DNA from: Ilex aquifolium
Taxonomy: Eukaryota > Streptophyta > Magnoliopsida > Aquifoliales > Aquifoliaceae
Length of the DNA stretch: 64,000 nt
Assembly (NCBI GenBank): GCA_951799425.1
Contig: OX637396.1
Coordinates: forward strand, 38,184,701 to 38,248,700
Reading direction: 5' to 3'
Shown here piece after piece: positions 1 to 9,480 of the stretch (positions are counted from its first letter, which is position 1; each line of letters starts with the position of its first letter). The notes under the pieces were generated by a model. It worked only from the letters and a program-made list of their open reading frames with translations, was not told the origin of the DNA and did no database searches. The translations under genes and the position numbers were made by a program.

Positions 1-1180
1 TGCAACTCTTTGATTTATGTAAACAACTGAATGACAAATTGGATTTTAATTTATCAGAACACATGAGTAACTATTTGGTGTATTATACGGCAATTGTAAC
101 TAATTTGTGTAACTGATTAGTGTAATTATGTTGTTGTGATGTTGATATAAAGAGAGAGAGAGAAAATAAAGAGGGAGAATAACGGTGAGAGAAAAAATGG
201 AGAGTGATAGAGAGAGAAAATAGGGGTCAAAATGAAAAATTAAAAAAAATATCTAATATCAAAATGAAACAAAAAAGGGGTCAATATAATATCATAAAAT
301 ATAAGTCTATTATTGTAATAAACAATAACTATAAATGACGTGAGTGTAATTTATCACTTTTTTATAAGGTCAGACAACTGTCCCTCACTAAGCCGCTGAC
401 AGCCACGAGAGCAGAGCAGTTTGTCTTTCAACAGTGCAATATTCAATTAAAAGCGTAATTGCTAAATACGCTTTTAAGGATAAAGTCGTAATTGTTACAT
501 CCGCTTTTTCAGATAAAATCGTACTTACTAAATCTGTTTTTAAATGAAATCGGATTTCCTACTTCCACTTTTAAAACAACCGTAGTTTGGTAAATAAGTT
601 CAAAACGGCTATAGATTGATATTTAAGTTTAAATTTTGCCGTACTTTGGTAATAGATTCAATTGTTTGGTGTAACTGTTTGGTTTATTAGACCGCATAAG
701 TAATTGTTTGGTGTATTATAGGACAATTGTAACTTATTGGTGTAACTGATAAGTGTAATCATGTTGTTGTAATGTTGAAATAAAGAGAGAAAAAAAATAA
801 GGAGAGAGAGTAACGGTGAGAGAAAATAGGGGGATAGTGAGAGAGAGATAAAAATAGGGGAGAGAGATGAAAAAATCAAATTAAATCTTTACATATTTGA
901 AAATAAAATAAATTATCAATGGGAGATAGAGAGAGATATGGAGAGTAACCACTGAGAGAGATGGAGAGATAGTGAGAGAGTAATGGAAAGAGAGATGGAG
1001 AGAATAAAAATTATGCATAATTTAAGGAAGGGTAAGTAAGTAAAAAAATTCAAATGTTATTTGAATTTTGTACTTAATCACACAATGTTTTATTAAAATT
1101 GAACGTAATAGAGTAAAACACTTATCAATACAATTTCTCTCAAATAAGTCTAAAAAAATGTACCCACACCCAAAACACCC
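1..1180. mobile_element. Right part of a Mutator-like TIR element, left end outside window
   Basis: The right end at about 1138-1180 reads, on the minus strand, GGGTGTTTTGGGTGTGGG and continues into TAGACTTATTTGAG. The same terminal pattern occurs at both ends of the complete element at 34339-35594. The body shares its interior too: GA-rich low complexity, and AT-rich text built around tgtaactgattagtgtaat. No transposase reading frame is visible, so it looks non-autonomous. The left terminus lies outside the window and no target duplication can be checked. Confidence 0.6.
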
Positions 1181-1198
1181 TTTTTCATACGGCTCTTT

Positions 1199-1329
1199 TG
1201 AAGGCTTGAAATCTTATGAATTTAAAATTTTTAATTTGGATTAACTATGCACCTAAAATATTTGGGGCCTTCTTGAAATGTAGGGCCTAAAGCCCAAACT
1301 TTTTTGGCCTTTTAATAGGGCCGGCCCTG
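1199..1329. mobile_element. Possible fragment of a hAT-type element ending in GGGCCGGCCCTG
   Basis: The segment rich in ggggcctt/gggcctaaagccc ends with agggccggccctg, close to the right terminus of the complete hAT-type element at 37876-39055 (gggccggccttg). A matching left terminus and an 8-bp duplication were not found, so this is a fragment call by similarity of one end only. Confidence 0.35.
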
Positions 1330-1376
1330 CTCTAGTTTTTGTGTTTGCTGATTAATTTGTTAACATTGATGCACAG

Positions 1377-2798
1377 GGACGATTTCCTAGTTATGGTCTT
1401 CGCCGCCGCTCGCTGTGGTCCCCTGAGACCGTACCCCCACCACCTCTATTGTGGGTGCCAATGCCGGTGATATGTGTATCTCCACCGCCACCATTGATGG
1501 TCCCGCCATTTACACAGGTTAGAAATACTATAAATCAGAAAAAGAGCAATATTATTGAGACTTAATTTGTTGATTAAATTCATTACGACTTTTAAAAGAC
1601 TGAGGGCTTCATCAAATATTAAAACTTTGTGTTAATCTAATGATTCCAATGAAACAACATCATTAAGTCATCAAATTATGTAAGATTTTTAAGTCCAAAC
1701 AGCAAATTATGGTTTCTTCTCTTTCTCTTCATATTGTTGCATTAGTCTTTCTTCTTCGGTTCAAGTATAAATGTAAAATTGTGTTCGTTGGAGTCTTGAA
1801 GATTGAAGTATTGTTTCTGTAAGAACGAAATCTGTGTCGATTAATCAAGTCATGCCGAATTTTTGGCAGGCATACGTACAATTCATATAGGGCTCGTTTG
1901 GTAGACGTATTATGAGGGGATTAAATATTGAATTGTACTATTTTTTATTTAATCGGGTCTAATACTTTGTTTGGTAAGCAAATTTGATACCGTATTAATT
2001 TCAAAAACGTATACTAATCGTATACTTATCGTATATTTTTTATGCGTTAGACATGTATTATGGAGGTATTTTAATACCACCAAAAGAGGTGGTATTATAA
2101 TCCAACTCAAACGTATTATTTTACACATTTACTATTATAACCCCCCAACTGATAAAATCAAACTGTCATCAATGTAACAAACACTGATTGAGGACATTTT
2201 TGTTAATTCAACATTAATACGATAAAATAATTCCTTAATCAAACAACCGATTGGATTAAATAATTACTATCCAACGTGTATTTTGTATCTTACCAAATAC
2301 TAGATAAAATTACGTATTATTCTAATACCCTATTTAGTCTTGTCTTTTGTCCTTCCGTATTGTATTAGACCGAATTATTTTATTTAATCCATCCATTTCT
2401 AATACGGCAACCAAACGAGCCCATAGTGCATTGCTAGTATGTATGAAAGTACTGATCAAAAAGGAAATAAGTTGGTAAGGACAAGAAGTGCTATTAAATG
2501 CTTTGATAGAGGCGGAGGAAGGTGTCTTCGTATAAGAATCTAATAAGAATCAGCTTTGCTTAGATTAAGAGTTTCCTTCTCTAAATAATTTAATGGTTTT
2601 TGCTTTAGGGTACCGATATGACCATCAATGGTGGTGGTAGCGAGAGGAGCAGTGGCAGTGGTCTTTCGCAACAGCTATGGATTTTAATTATTGTATGCAG
2701 CATCGTGGCATTGTGCAGCCTAGTATTTTATATCTATTTACGAAGGTCAAATGGTTGTTCGTCTGTGCCGTCGTCTTTTTGCAACCCAGTGATTTCAG
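1377..2798 (+). other. Two candidate exons of a membrane protein, Pro-rich segment then one TM helix
   Basis: Exon 1377-1517 lies between a gcacag acceptor and an acacag/gttag donor. It is open for 47 codons with Pro-rich runs (VPPPPLLWVP, SPPPPLMVPP). The next candidate exon, 2609-2798, follows tgctttag, is in the same phase (0) and ends at atttcag/gtctg. It encodes a Gly/Ser-rich stretch then a hydrophobic helix (WILIIVCSIVALCSLVFYIY) followed by LRRSN, like the outside-to-inside junction of a single-pass receptor. No kinase or other downstream domain was found. A short segment near 5958-6010 (AWINFRALN, then out of frame DPLINQ) faintly recalls a receptor-kinase C-terminus. The family is not recognised, and it may be a gene fragment. 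A MITE sits in the intron. Confidence 0.35.
1890..2422 (+). mobile_element. MITE, GGGCTCGTTTGGT termini
   Basis: The termini are inverted: gggctcgtttggtagacgta at the left and, reversed, gggctcgtttggttgccgta at the right. The flanking trinucleotide ata occurs on both sides (1887-1889 and 2423-2425), a size compatible with PIF/Harbinger elements, although ATA is not the usual TWA. It is about 533 bp with no coding capacity. A divergent inverted copy lies at 5296-5694. Confidence 0.7.
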
Positions 2799-3204
2799 GT
2801 CTGAATTTACAAGTTTTTATATATGTTAAATAAAAATGTGATATGTACAAATATGTGGTCCTCAAATTTTCAATTGTGCCTATTGATCCATGAGGTTCTT
2901 AATTTGTATCTACGTGGTCCAATTTTAAATATCCGTCAAAAAATTATTGACGTCTCTAATCACGCACCAATCACTTGAGAGCAAATATACACAAATTAAG
3001 AAATTTAGGGACCAAATAGACACAAATTAAAAATCACGTGATTGGCGCATGACCAAAACCGCCACGATTTTCTAACGGAACTTCATGAAGCCATTTCAAT
3101 CCAATTGGAAACACCTAACACTAACAACTTTTGAGTTCTAATTAATTTGTCAAAGATATTTTGTCTTGTTGATGTCATTTTTTTTTTCTATTTTATTTGG
3201 TTTG

Positions 3205-3537
3205 GGTTAATAACACTTTTAATTCTTAAAGTATATATTTTTTATCAGTTTAGTTTTTATTGAATGAATTTTGCCAATTTAGTCCATAAATTATTCAATT
3301 CGTATTATTTTGGTCTCTACATAGTCGGACCGTTAAGTTTTTAACGGAATGATCACGTGTTGGGCACGTGATACTGTCTAAAAAAATGTCATGTGGTTAC
3401 TTCCATCAAAAAACTTGACAAATTGTCTAATTAGGGATCAAAGTGATACGGATTGAATACTTTGGCGACTAAATTGATATAATGAGGTTTAAACTAACAA
3501 ATAATAAATACTTTAAGTACCAAAAATGCTATTAACC
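3205..3537. mobile_element. MITE with about 31-bp imperfect terminal inverted repeats
   Basis: The left end ggttaataacacttttaatt and the right end (reversed) ggttaatagcatttttggta are inverted copies continuing into cttaaagtat. It is about 333 bp, AT-rich and non-coding. No convincing target duplication was seen. Confidence 0.6.
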
Positions 3538-3704
3538 TTTTTTTTTTTTAGATTGGTTAAGTTCAAATTAAAGAACATACTGTCGAAATCACAATACCCC
3601 AAGTATTACAAGTAATTATAGCAACACAAGAAAAAATTCATTTGAAATTAAGAATTCCATTGAGAATTTCTAAGCATTAATATCCATGATATTTTACTAA
3701 GGAA

Positions 3705-3877
3705 AATGCTACATAACCTAAATGAAACCCAAAAATTAAAACCCAAATCAATATCATCCCTTGGATGAGTGTGAGATAAGGGAGTCCCACTGAAAAAATT
3801 GATGAGATTCATTCATTCAAGGGATGATATGCATTTGAATTATAATTTTTTGGGTTTTATTTAGGTTTTGTAGCATT
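3705..3877. mobile_element. Foldback MITE of about 170 bp
   Basis: About 60 bp at each end are inverted copies: aatgctacataacctaaatg at the left, and reversed aatgctacaaaacctaaata at the right, both running into atatcatcccttg. This leaves only a short loop, typical of a foldback MITE. There is no ORF and no clear target duplication. Confidence 0.65.
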
Positions 3878-3884
3878 GCTCGCT

Positions 3885-5290
3885 TGCTAATACTCAAAAC
3901 ATTTGTTATATAACTGTCATATATAGTATCTTATAAGGTTCAAGTTTATTCCAAGTGTTTCACACTACAACAACCCAATAAAGCAAGTAAACAAAGTAAT
4001 TGCGATTCTTTAGTCTGATTCTTTCAGAAAACCATCTAAACTACACCAAAGGGTTTATATCTGTGCTATATTCTTGACATGAGTCTTGCAATTACTTGAC
4101 TATGGGTTCTGTTGCATTTGAATGATTGCAGATTGTCTAATTTCAAAAAGTAAGAAGAAATAAATTACTATTTGAAATATTTATCTAGTACAAATAAATT
4201 ACTATTCCCCTCCCCTATCTCCACAGCCTCACCCAACAACTCCTGCCCAGTCACTGCCTTGCTCGTAAGATGGGGTTTTCCTATTTTTGATTCTTTTCTA
4301 ATGGAGTCGTAGAGATTAGTTTTATTCGTTGATACTTGAGAATTTTCTTCGACATGAAGTGTGTGCATCAGTTCATCCATGCATATTTGTTAATGTATCA
4401 ACCCCATGATGAACACCACATCTTGGAATGACATATTTATTAGGTATAAAGTTGAGTGTTTTCGTTGAATTTAATAGGCATTTGATGTGTTTATGGGTTG
4501 GTGCTAGATGGTTGTGGGACTTGCGTCCCTAGTGAGGGTCCGGGCATAAGAATCTACCTTGCAGCGATGGAGGGCAAAACATGCTAAAGGTACATATTCA
4601 TCTTGTATTTTCTTTTCATGTGTAATGAGTTTACTTTGGTAATGAGAATAGACAAGTGCTGACAAGTATTTTTAGACAGTGAGAATTTCAATGTTCCGAT
4701 ATAACCAAAAAATAGGTTAGTCTCTTTTGATTTTCTTTGTGTCCAACCAAATAGTGCAAAAGATAAAATAATCTTAAATACAAAGCTTGATTATTTGTTC
4801 AATGCCACAATTTAAGTTTAATTTGAGAAAAAGGTGTAGTGTGTGATGAGTTAGGCCTTAGCGACTTTGGATTAAATTTGGGCTTGGAACTAAATCTTCA
4901 ACCTTTATTCCCAATGTGCTTATTTGAGAAACAATTTGTGTGGGAGCTAGAATTTTTTGTCCCTAATATAAGAATTGTAGTATGAATCTAATTGTTTAAA
5001 GAGGGGCTGTGAGCAAGAACTGTGTACTCTGCCCATAAGTTTTCTATTATATTGCAAGGTTTTTTTTTTGGAAGGCTATTTCAAAATTTAGAAGATCTCT
5101 TGATTGGTCAGTGTGATTAAGAAGCTTGATTTTCACATGGCATTTATGGCAGGGGTACTTTGTTTACTTGGTGAGGTGGGAAAAAAATCTCTAGTGTCCA
5201 TTGCAAAGCGAGTTTTAAGGGCATTTTGAATTAGTAGTAGAGGACTTTTTTCAACTATTTTTAAGGAAATTTCTTTGTTAATTGTGAATT
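3885..5290. other. Intergenic, no gene recognised
   Basis: AT-rich sequence with only short accidental ORFs. A possible 26-bp micro-exon (ccttgcag before and gtacat after, near 4562-4588) is too short to support on its own. Confidence 0.4.
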
Positions 5291-5295
5291 AGTAG

Positions 5296-5694
5296 TGTTT
5301 GGTAATACACAGCATAAGTGTTAATTAGTAGTTATTTAATCCAATCAGTTATTTGGTTAGGACATTATTTCATGGTATTAGTATTGAATTAACAAAAATA
5401 TCTTCAATCAGTGTTTTTTACATTGATGACAGCTGAATTTTATCAATTAGGGGTTAATAATAGTAAATGTGTAAAATAATACGTTTGAGTTGGATTATAA
5501 TACTACATCTCTTTGTGGTATTAAAATATCTCCATAATACAGGTCTATCGTACAAAAAATATACGATTAGTATACATTTTAAAAATTAATACGGTATCAA
5601 ATTTTTTTACCAAACAAAATATTAGGCCATATTAAATAAAAAATAGTACAATTCAATATTTAATTCTCTCATAATACGTCTATCAAATGAGCCC
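5296..5694 (-). mobile_element. Second, inverted copy of the MITE at 1890-2422
   Basis: The right end (tatcaaatgagccc) and much of the interior (ataatacgtttgagttggat, atatacgattagtatac) are the reverse complement of the 1890-2422 element. The left end is degraded to gtgtttggtaatac. Non-coding. Confidence 0.6.
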
Positions 5695-5701
5695 AAAGTT
5701 T

Positions 5702-6596
5702 ATTGTAACATATACTCAAGTTTTGGTCGATGACAACTTTTTTTTAATTTATATTGTGCCTTTAAGAACAGGTTATTGCTAGTCTATTTAATAAGGAACA
5801 AAACATTTTAAACCTCTAAAGACATAAACTATGTTGGGCTTTTTGAGTCTCACATTTATGTAAATTTGTCTAACTTTGATCCAATTACTGAAATTCTCTT
5901 ATAAATATAGCTTTCCCACCCATTACATTCCTTGATTAAATTCTTCCAAATGCTGCAGGTTCTACGTGATGCGTGGATAAATTTTAGGGCGCTAAATTCT
6001 TGATCCTCTCATCAACCAGTACAAATTTATCGTAATAAATGGAGGAGGAAGTCTATTTGTAACGGTTAACGATTTGCAAGGATTTCTTTCTAAAAACTAA
6101 ACTTCCAAGAACATTTAAATTGCTTTGGTGTGTAATTTAATCACAAAATAATTGTGTTTTGTGAATTCTATTTAAGTCATCGTGGTTCTTATATTAAGAT
6201 GATATTTGCAAGCTATGTATTTGTCAAGTACTATGTAGAAATGATGTTGATTTTGAGGATACAGTGTTTTTAGGCAATAACATTAGTTAGTAATATAATA
6301 ACATGTTAATTCTATTTAATATACAATTTACATTAATAAAGCTTCATTAATGCATTCATATCTTCCTCCTATTAAATACATGAGCCAAGTATCCTTCGTC
6401 TTCTTTCCTTATAGATAGATATCCAAATCTTTCATGTGCTTCCTTTAATGTATTTCCTTTATAATTGATTAGTTCTCTTCCTCCTAGTAACATTCCCCTC
6501 TCTTTTGCTAATGCTACAGCCAATGATCATGGAATTTTGCTTTTAGTAGTCGATAAAGAATTGCTAAAACATTTGGATACTGATCATTACGATTAG
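5702..6596. other. Intergenic, no gene recognised
   Basis: AT-rich with no supported ORF. The short segment 5958-6010 after a ctgcag acceptor is the possible receptor-kinase tail mentioned under 1377-2798 and is broken by a stop or frame change. Confidence 0.35.
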
Positions 6597-6609
6597 AAGA
6601 CATGATTTA

Positions 6610-6838
6610 ACCTTAAGAGATAGTTCAAGTGGTAATAGAGATAATTTGTAAAGTCAGACGTCTTGAGTTCGAATCTTGAGAACCCTTTGAGACTAGATCA
6701 TGAGGGATGTATCCCTCATGAATACCCTAGTCCTGGTGGTTTGCCTTTGACCAAACCGGGAAGGGGATTAGTCAAGGTGCGCGTAAGCTGACCTAAATAC
6801 CCCTGATTGTTGAACCTCTCCCAAAAAAAAAAAAAAAA
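6610..6838 (+). mobile_element. tRNA-derived SINE with poly(A) and 13-bp target duplication
   Basis: The head resembles a pol III promoter: an A-box-like tagttcaagtggtaatagag and a B-box-like gagttcgaatctt about 35 bp further on. The element ends in an uninterrupted run of about 18 A at 6823-6840. The 13-bp sequence aagacatgattta occurs directly before (6597-6609) and after (6839-6851), as expected for a LINE-mobilised insertion. It is about 230 bp and non-coding. Confidence 0.85.
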
Positions 6839-6851
6839 AAGACATGATTTA

Positions 6852-7340
6852 CAGTGAAATAAATTTGGACTGTGTTTCTTATGTTCAATATTTACTTCCA
6901 AATCTTAGATGCCATTAGCAACCATGGAGATAAGATGTATTTAGTCTGAAGTCCAAGCACTCTATCATCTCGTGGCCTACCGTGAAGGGAAAGTTGTAAA
7001 CTCAATCTCTGATTTGCTCCTTTGAGGAAGCTTGTTCTTGAGTCCATGTATGTCATGTATGTGGACTGAGAAAATGTTTTATTACTAATTTTTCCATCAT
7101 AAATGTTTTGGAATTTTTGCCTAGGGGTGCAATTTGGATGGGTTGGACTTGGGTTAAGAAAATAAGTAACACAATCGAGGCCAACCCAAATTCGGGTTGA
7201 GAATTTTTGACCCAAGCCTTACCCCAAGTTCTAAAAAATTCAACTCAACACACTAATTTTTTTGGATTGGCTTCAGGTTAGCCCGTCCAGGGGATTATGT
7301 TATTTTTATTTGCTCGGGAATGTAACCGTACACAGAACAT
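6852..7340. other. Intergenic, no gene recognised
   Basis: Short ORFs on the minus strand show no recognisable domain or codon pattern. The end near 7300-7440 probably belongs to the LTR remnant that follows. Confidence 0.3.
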
Positions 7341-7862
7341 ATTAATAATAATATAAGGAAGGTTATTATGAGTTTTGTTCAATTTTATTCCTTAATCACG
7401 CCTAGTTATTTTTTGATAAAAAAACCAGGATGTGACAGATGGTATCAGAGCCTAGGAATTAAGTCTTATATGGGAAGTATGGTCAGACAAAAAATGGCTA
7501 AGATTAATGATCGGTGTCACTTTATTGTGATTGATCATGCTTATTTATAATTATTGTCATGAATAGCTTATTCTAATGTTTGTAAAACTAAACTTTTATA
7601 GGTATGACAGCATGGGACGACATCTATATGACACAAACTAACAAGGGCTCTATAGTGGCTAACGAAGCCCGAAGTTATACGGTTAGTCTAGAAGCATACA
7701 ATCTGGTAGTCTGGGAGGTCCAGGACATGGCTAACACTTGCCCTTTTACACCCTTTGTTGAGCAAAAGAGACTGGTACACCATCGACTGGCCTCACAGAA
7801 GCGCTTAGTATGAAGACCAACCCCACCCTTTATCAGGAGATTCTAGATGGACTAGTGATACC

Positions 7863-8742
7863 AAACATCCAGTGGTCCCAAATTCGAAGATGAGTCCTTG
7901 TTACATTGCCTAAGGGACTGTACTTGGGCCAAGGCAGTTTGGAGCTGCAGTCCTTTAAAGGCAGTAAGCCAAATTATGCTCCCTGTCCCTGGGCAGTGGT
8001 TGCGTGAAGTCCACCATTCCCTTACAACTGATGAGTTCTCTTTGTTTCTTATTCATTGTTGGTTTGTGTGGAGAAACAGGAACATGAGAATTTTTGAAAA
8101 TTTGGTTGAAGATCCTATCGAAGTACAGATAAAGGCTGCTGAATATTGCAGTCAATATAGGGAGGCAGTTGCTGGGTCTCTTGCCGAGCAAATTCCTGAC
8201 GATAGGTGGCATCCTCCAAGGGCAGGTACATTCAAAGTTAATTTTGATGCCGCTGTATATGCAGAGCAGAATGTTTTAGGTGTGGGGGTAGTCATACGAG
8301 ATGATAAGGGATACTTTGTAGGGGCATTGTCCAAAAGGATTGCGATGAGTTGTGATATTCGAAAAGCAGAAACTATGGCGGCAAAGATAGCGATACAATT
8401 TGCAAGGCAGCAAGAACTAGTAGAAGTCATTTTGGAAGGGGATTCGATAAGTGTTATGAATTCAATAAGAAATGATGATAGTGATTTTGATCTTCTTGAA
8501 GCCATCTTACATGATATTGGTAGCATAGCGAGGAGTTTTTGTTTTTTCGAAGTGACCGAGGTCCGACGCAATGGGAATAAAGTAGCCCATGAGTTAGCTC
8601 GGTTTGCATTACCATTAAATAGTTCCGTTGTATGGTTGGAGCAGGCACCAGACTTTGTTATGTCTCTCCTTCTTGCTGACATTCATGAGTAATAAATTTT
8701 TTATCGTTGCTTCTCAAAAAAAAAAAAACATCCAGTGGTCCC
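7863..8742 (+). mobile_element. 5'-truncated LINE insertion with poly(A) and target duplication
   Basis: The insert 7880-8725 is bounded by the same 17 bp, aaacatccagtggtccc, at 7863-7879 and 8726-8742. The right copy directly follows an A-run (8716-8728). The inserted piece is the last part of a LINE ORF2 in plus orientation. It begins abruptly inside the coding region, the usual product of incomplete target-primed reverse transcription. It splits the LTR element, so it is the younger event. Confidence 0.9.
7880..8692 (+). pseudogene. LINE ORF2 C-terminus: zf-RVT end plus RNase H domain
   Basis: An open frame runs from the insertion border with no ATG at its start. The beginning (FEDESLLHCLRDC, then VW) fits the zinc-binding zf-RVT segment that follows plant LINE reverse transcriptases. 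The second half is a complete plant LINE-type RNase H (RVT_3) domain. The conserved acidic and His positions are visible in FKVNFDAAVY, KAETMAA, EGDS and AHELAR. The frame ends with TAA at 8690-8692, just before the poly(A). Endonuclease and reverse transcriptase are absent through 5' truncation. The RNase H part shows no stop or frameshift, suggesting a recent insertion. Confidence 0.85.
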
Positions 8743-8935
8743 CAGCTACGACAAATATGGGACAGCCAGCTGAAACTCCTAACCCGCTCAATACTAATAC
8801 TAATGGATGGTTGAACCTAGGATCCAGTGAACCCAATGTGACCCTGGATGCTATAACACTTGAGGAAAATAATCATGCACGGTCTGTTGGTTCTGTGAAC
8901 GTGATTCTTGGAGAAGGGGCATGAAGCTTTGGATC

Positions 8936-9480
8936 CCTAACCTCTCTCTTGACCTCACTAATCTAGAAACTTTTTATTTGTTAATAGTGGTAACCCCTAG
9001 AATAGTGGGACATTTATATAGTAACTACATCACCTAACTATGGCTATCTTAGATCTTTTTGCCCGTATGTAATAGTAGCATCTGGGATAATAAACCAAGT
9101 TGTAGCCCTTTTTGTTAACTAAGATGCTAAGATGTATGACTTTTGCTAACTAAATGAAATTAGAGTTGTTCTCAGCTTTTGAATGTGGTGGTAGTTTGTA
9201 AATGTAGTCATAATAGCATGGACTGCGTATTATAAGATAGAGGGAAACATATCTCATGACAACAAAAGACGTCCACTAACGACCAGTCTCCTCCCGCACT
9301 GCAGGATACCATGAATGGCATTTACCAGTGCCAAAGAGAATTGTCAACTTTGGTACGATAACAGGCGAAAAATAATAACCAAACTACGGTGATACAACCA
9401 ACAATTCGAAAACAAACAAATGTGGCCGAAACGCGAAGGTATATAGCCTTCTGGTTGCAGTCATTTGGTTGATTGTAGCA
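8936..9480. other. Intergenic, no gene recognised
   Basis: AT-rich. The only minus-strand frame (9322-9588) partly overlaps the frame-shifted tail of the DA1-like relic and carries no separate domain. Confidence 0.35.

Larger units (their letters stand above)
7340..8935 (+). mobile_element. LTR-retrotransposon remnant with tRNA-Met primer site, split by a LINE
   Basis: The sequence tggtatcagagc at 7440-7451 is the standard plant primer-binding site complementary to initiator tRNA-Met. It lies just after a likely LTR end (aggatgtgaca). Short open stretches follow on both sides of the nested LINE (7604-7813 and 8740-8923) and would be one interrupted internal region. No capsid, protease or polymerase motif and no second LTR is recognisable, so it is a decayed or non-autonomous copy. 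Confidence 0.55.

Noticed and set aside
8152-8682. 176-codon minus-strand ORF
   Set aside because: Antisense shadow of the LINE RNase H frame; no domain of its own.
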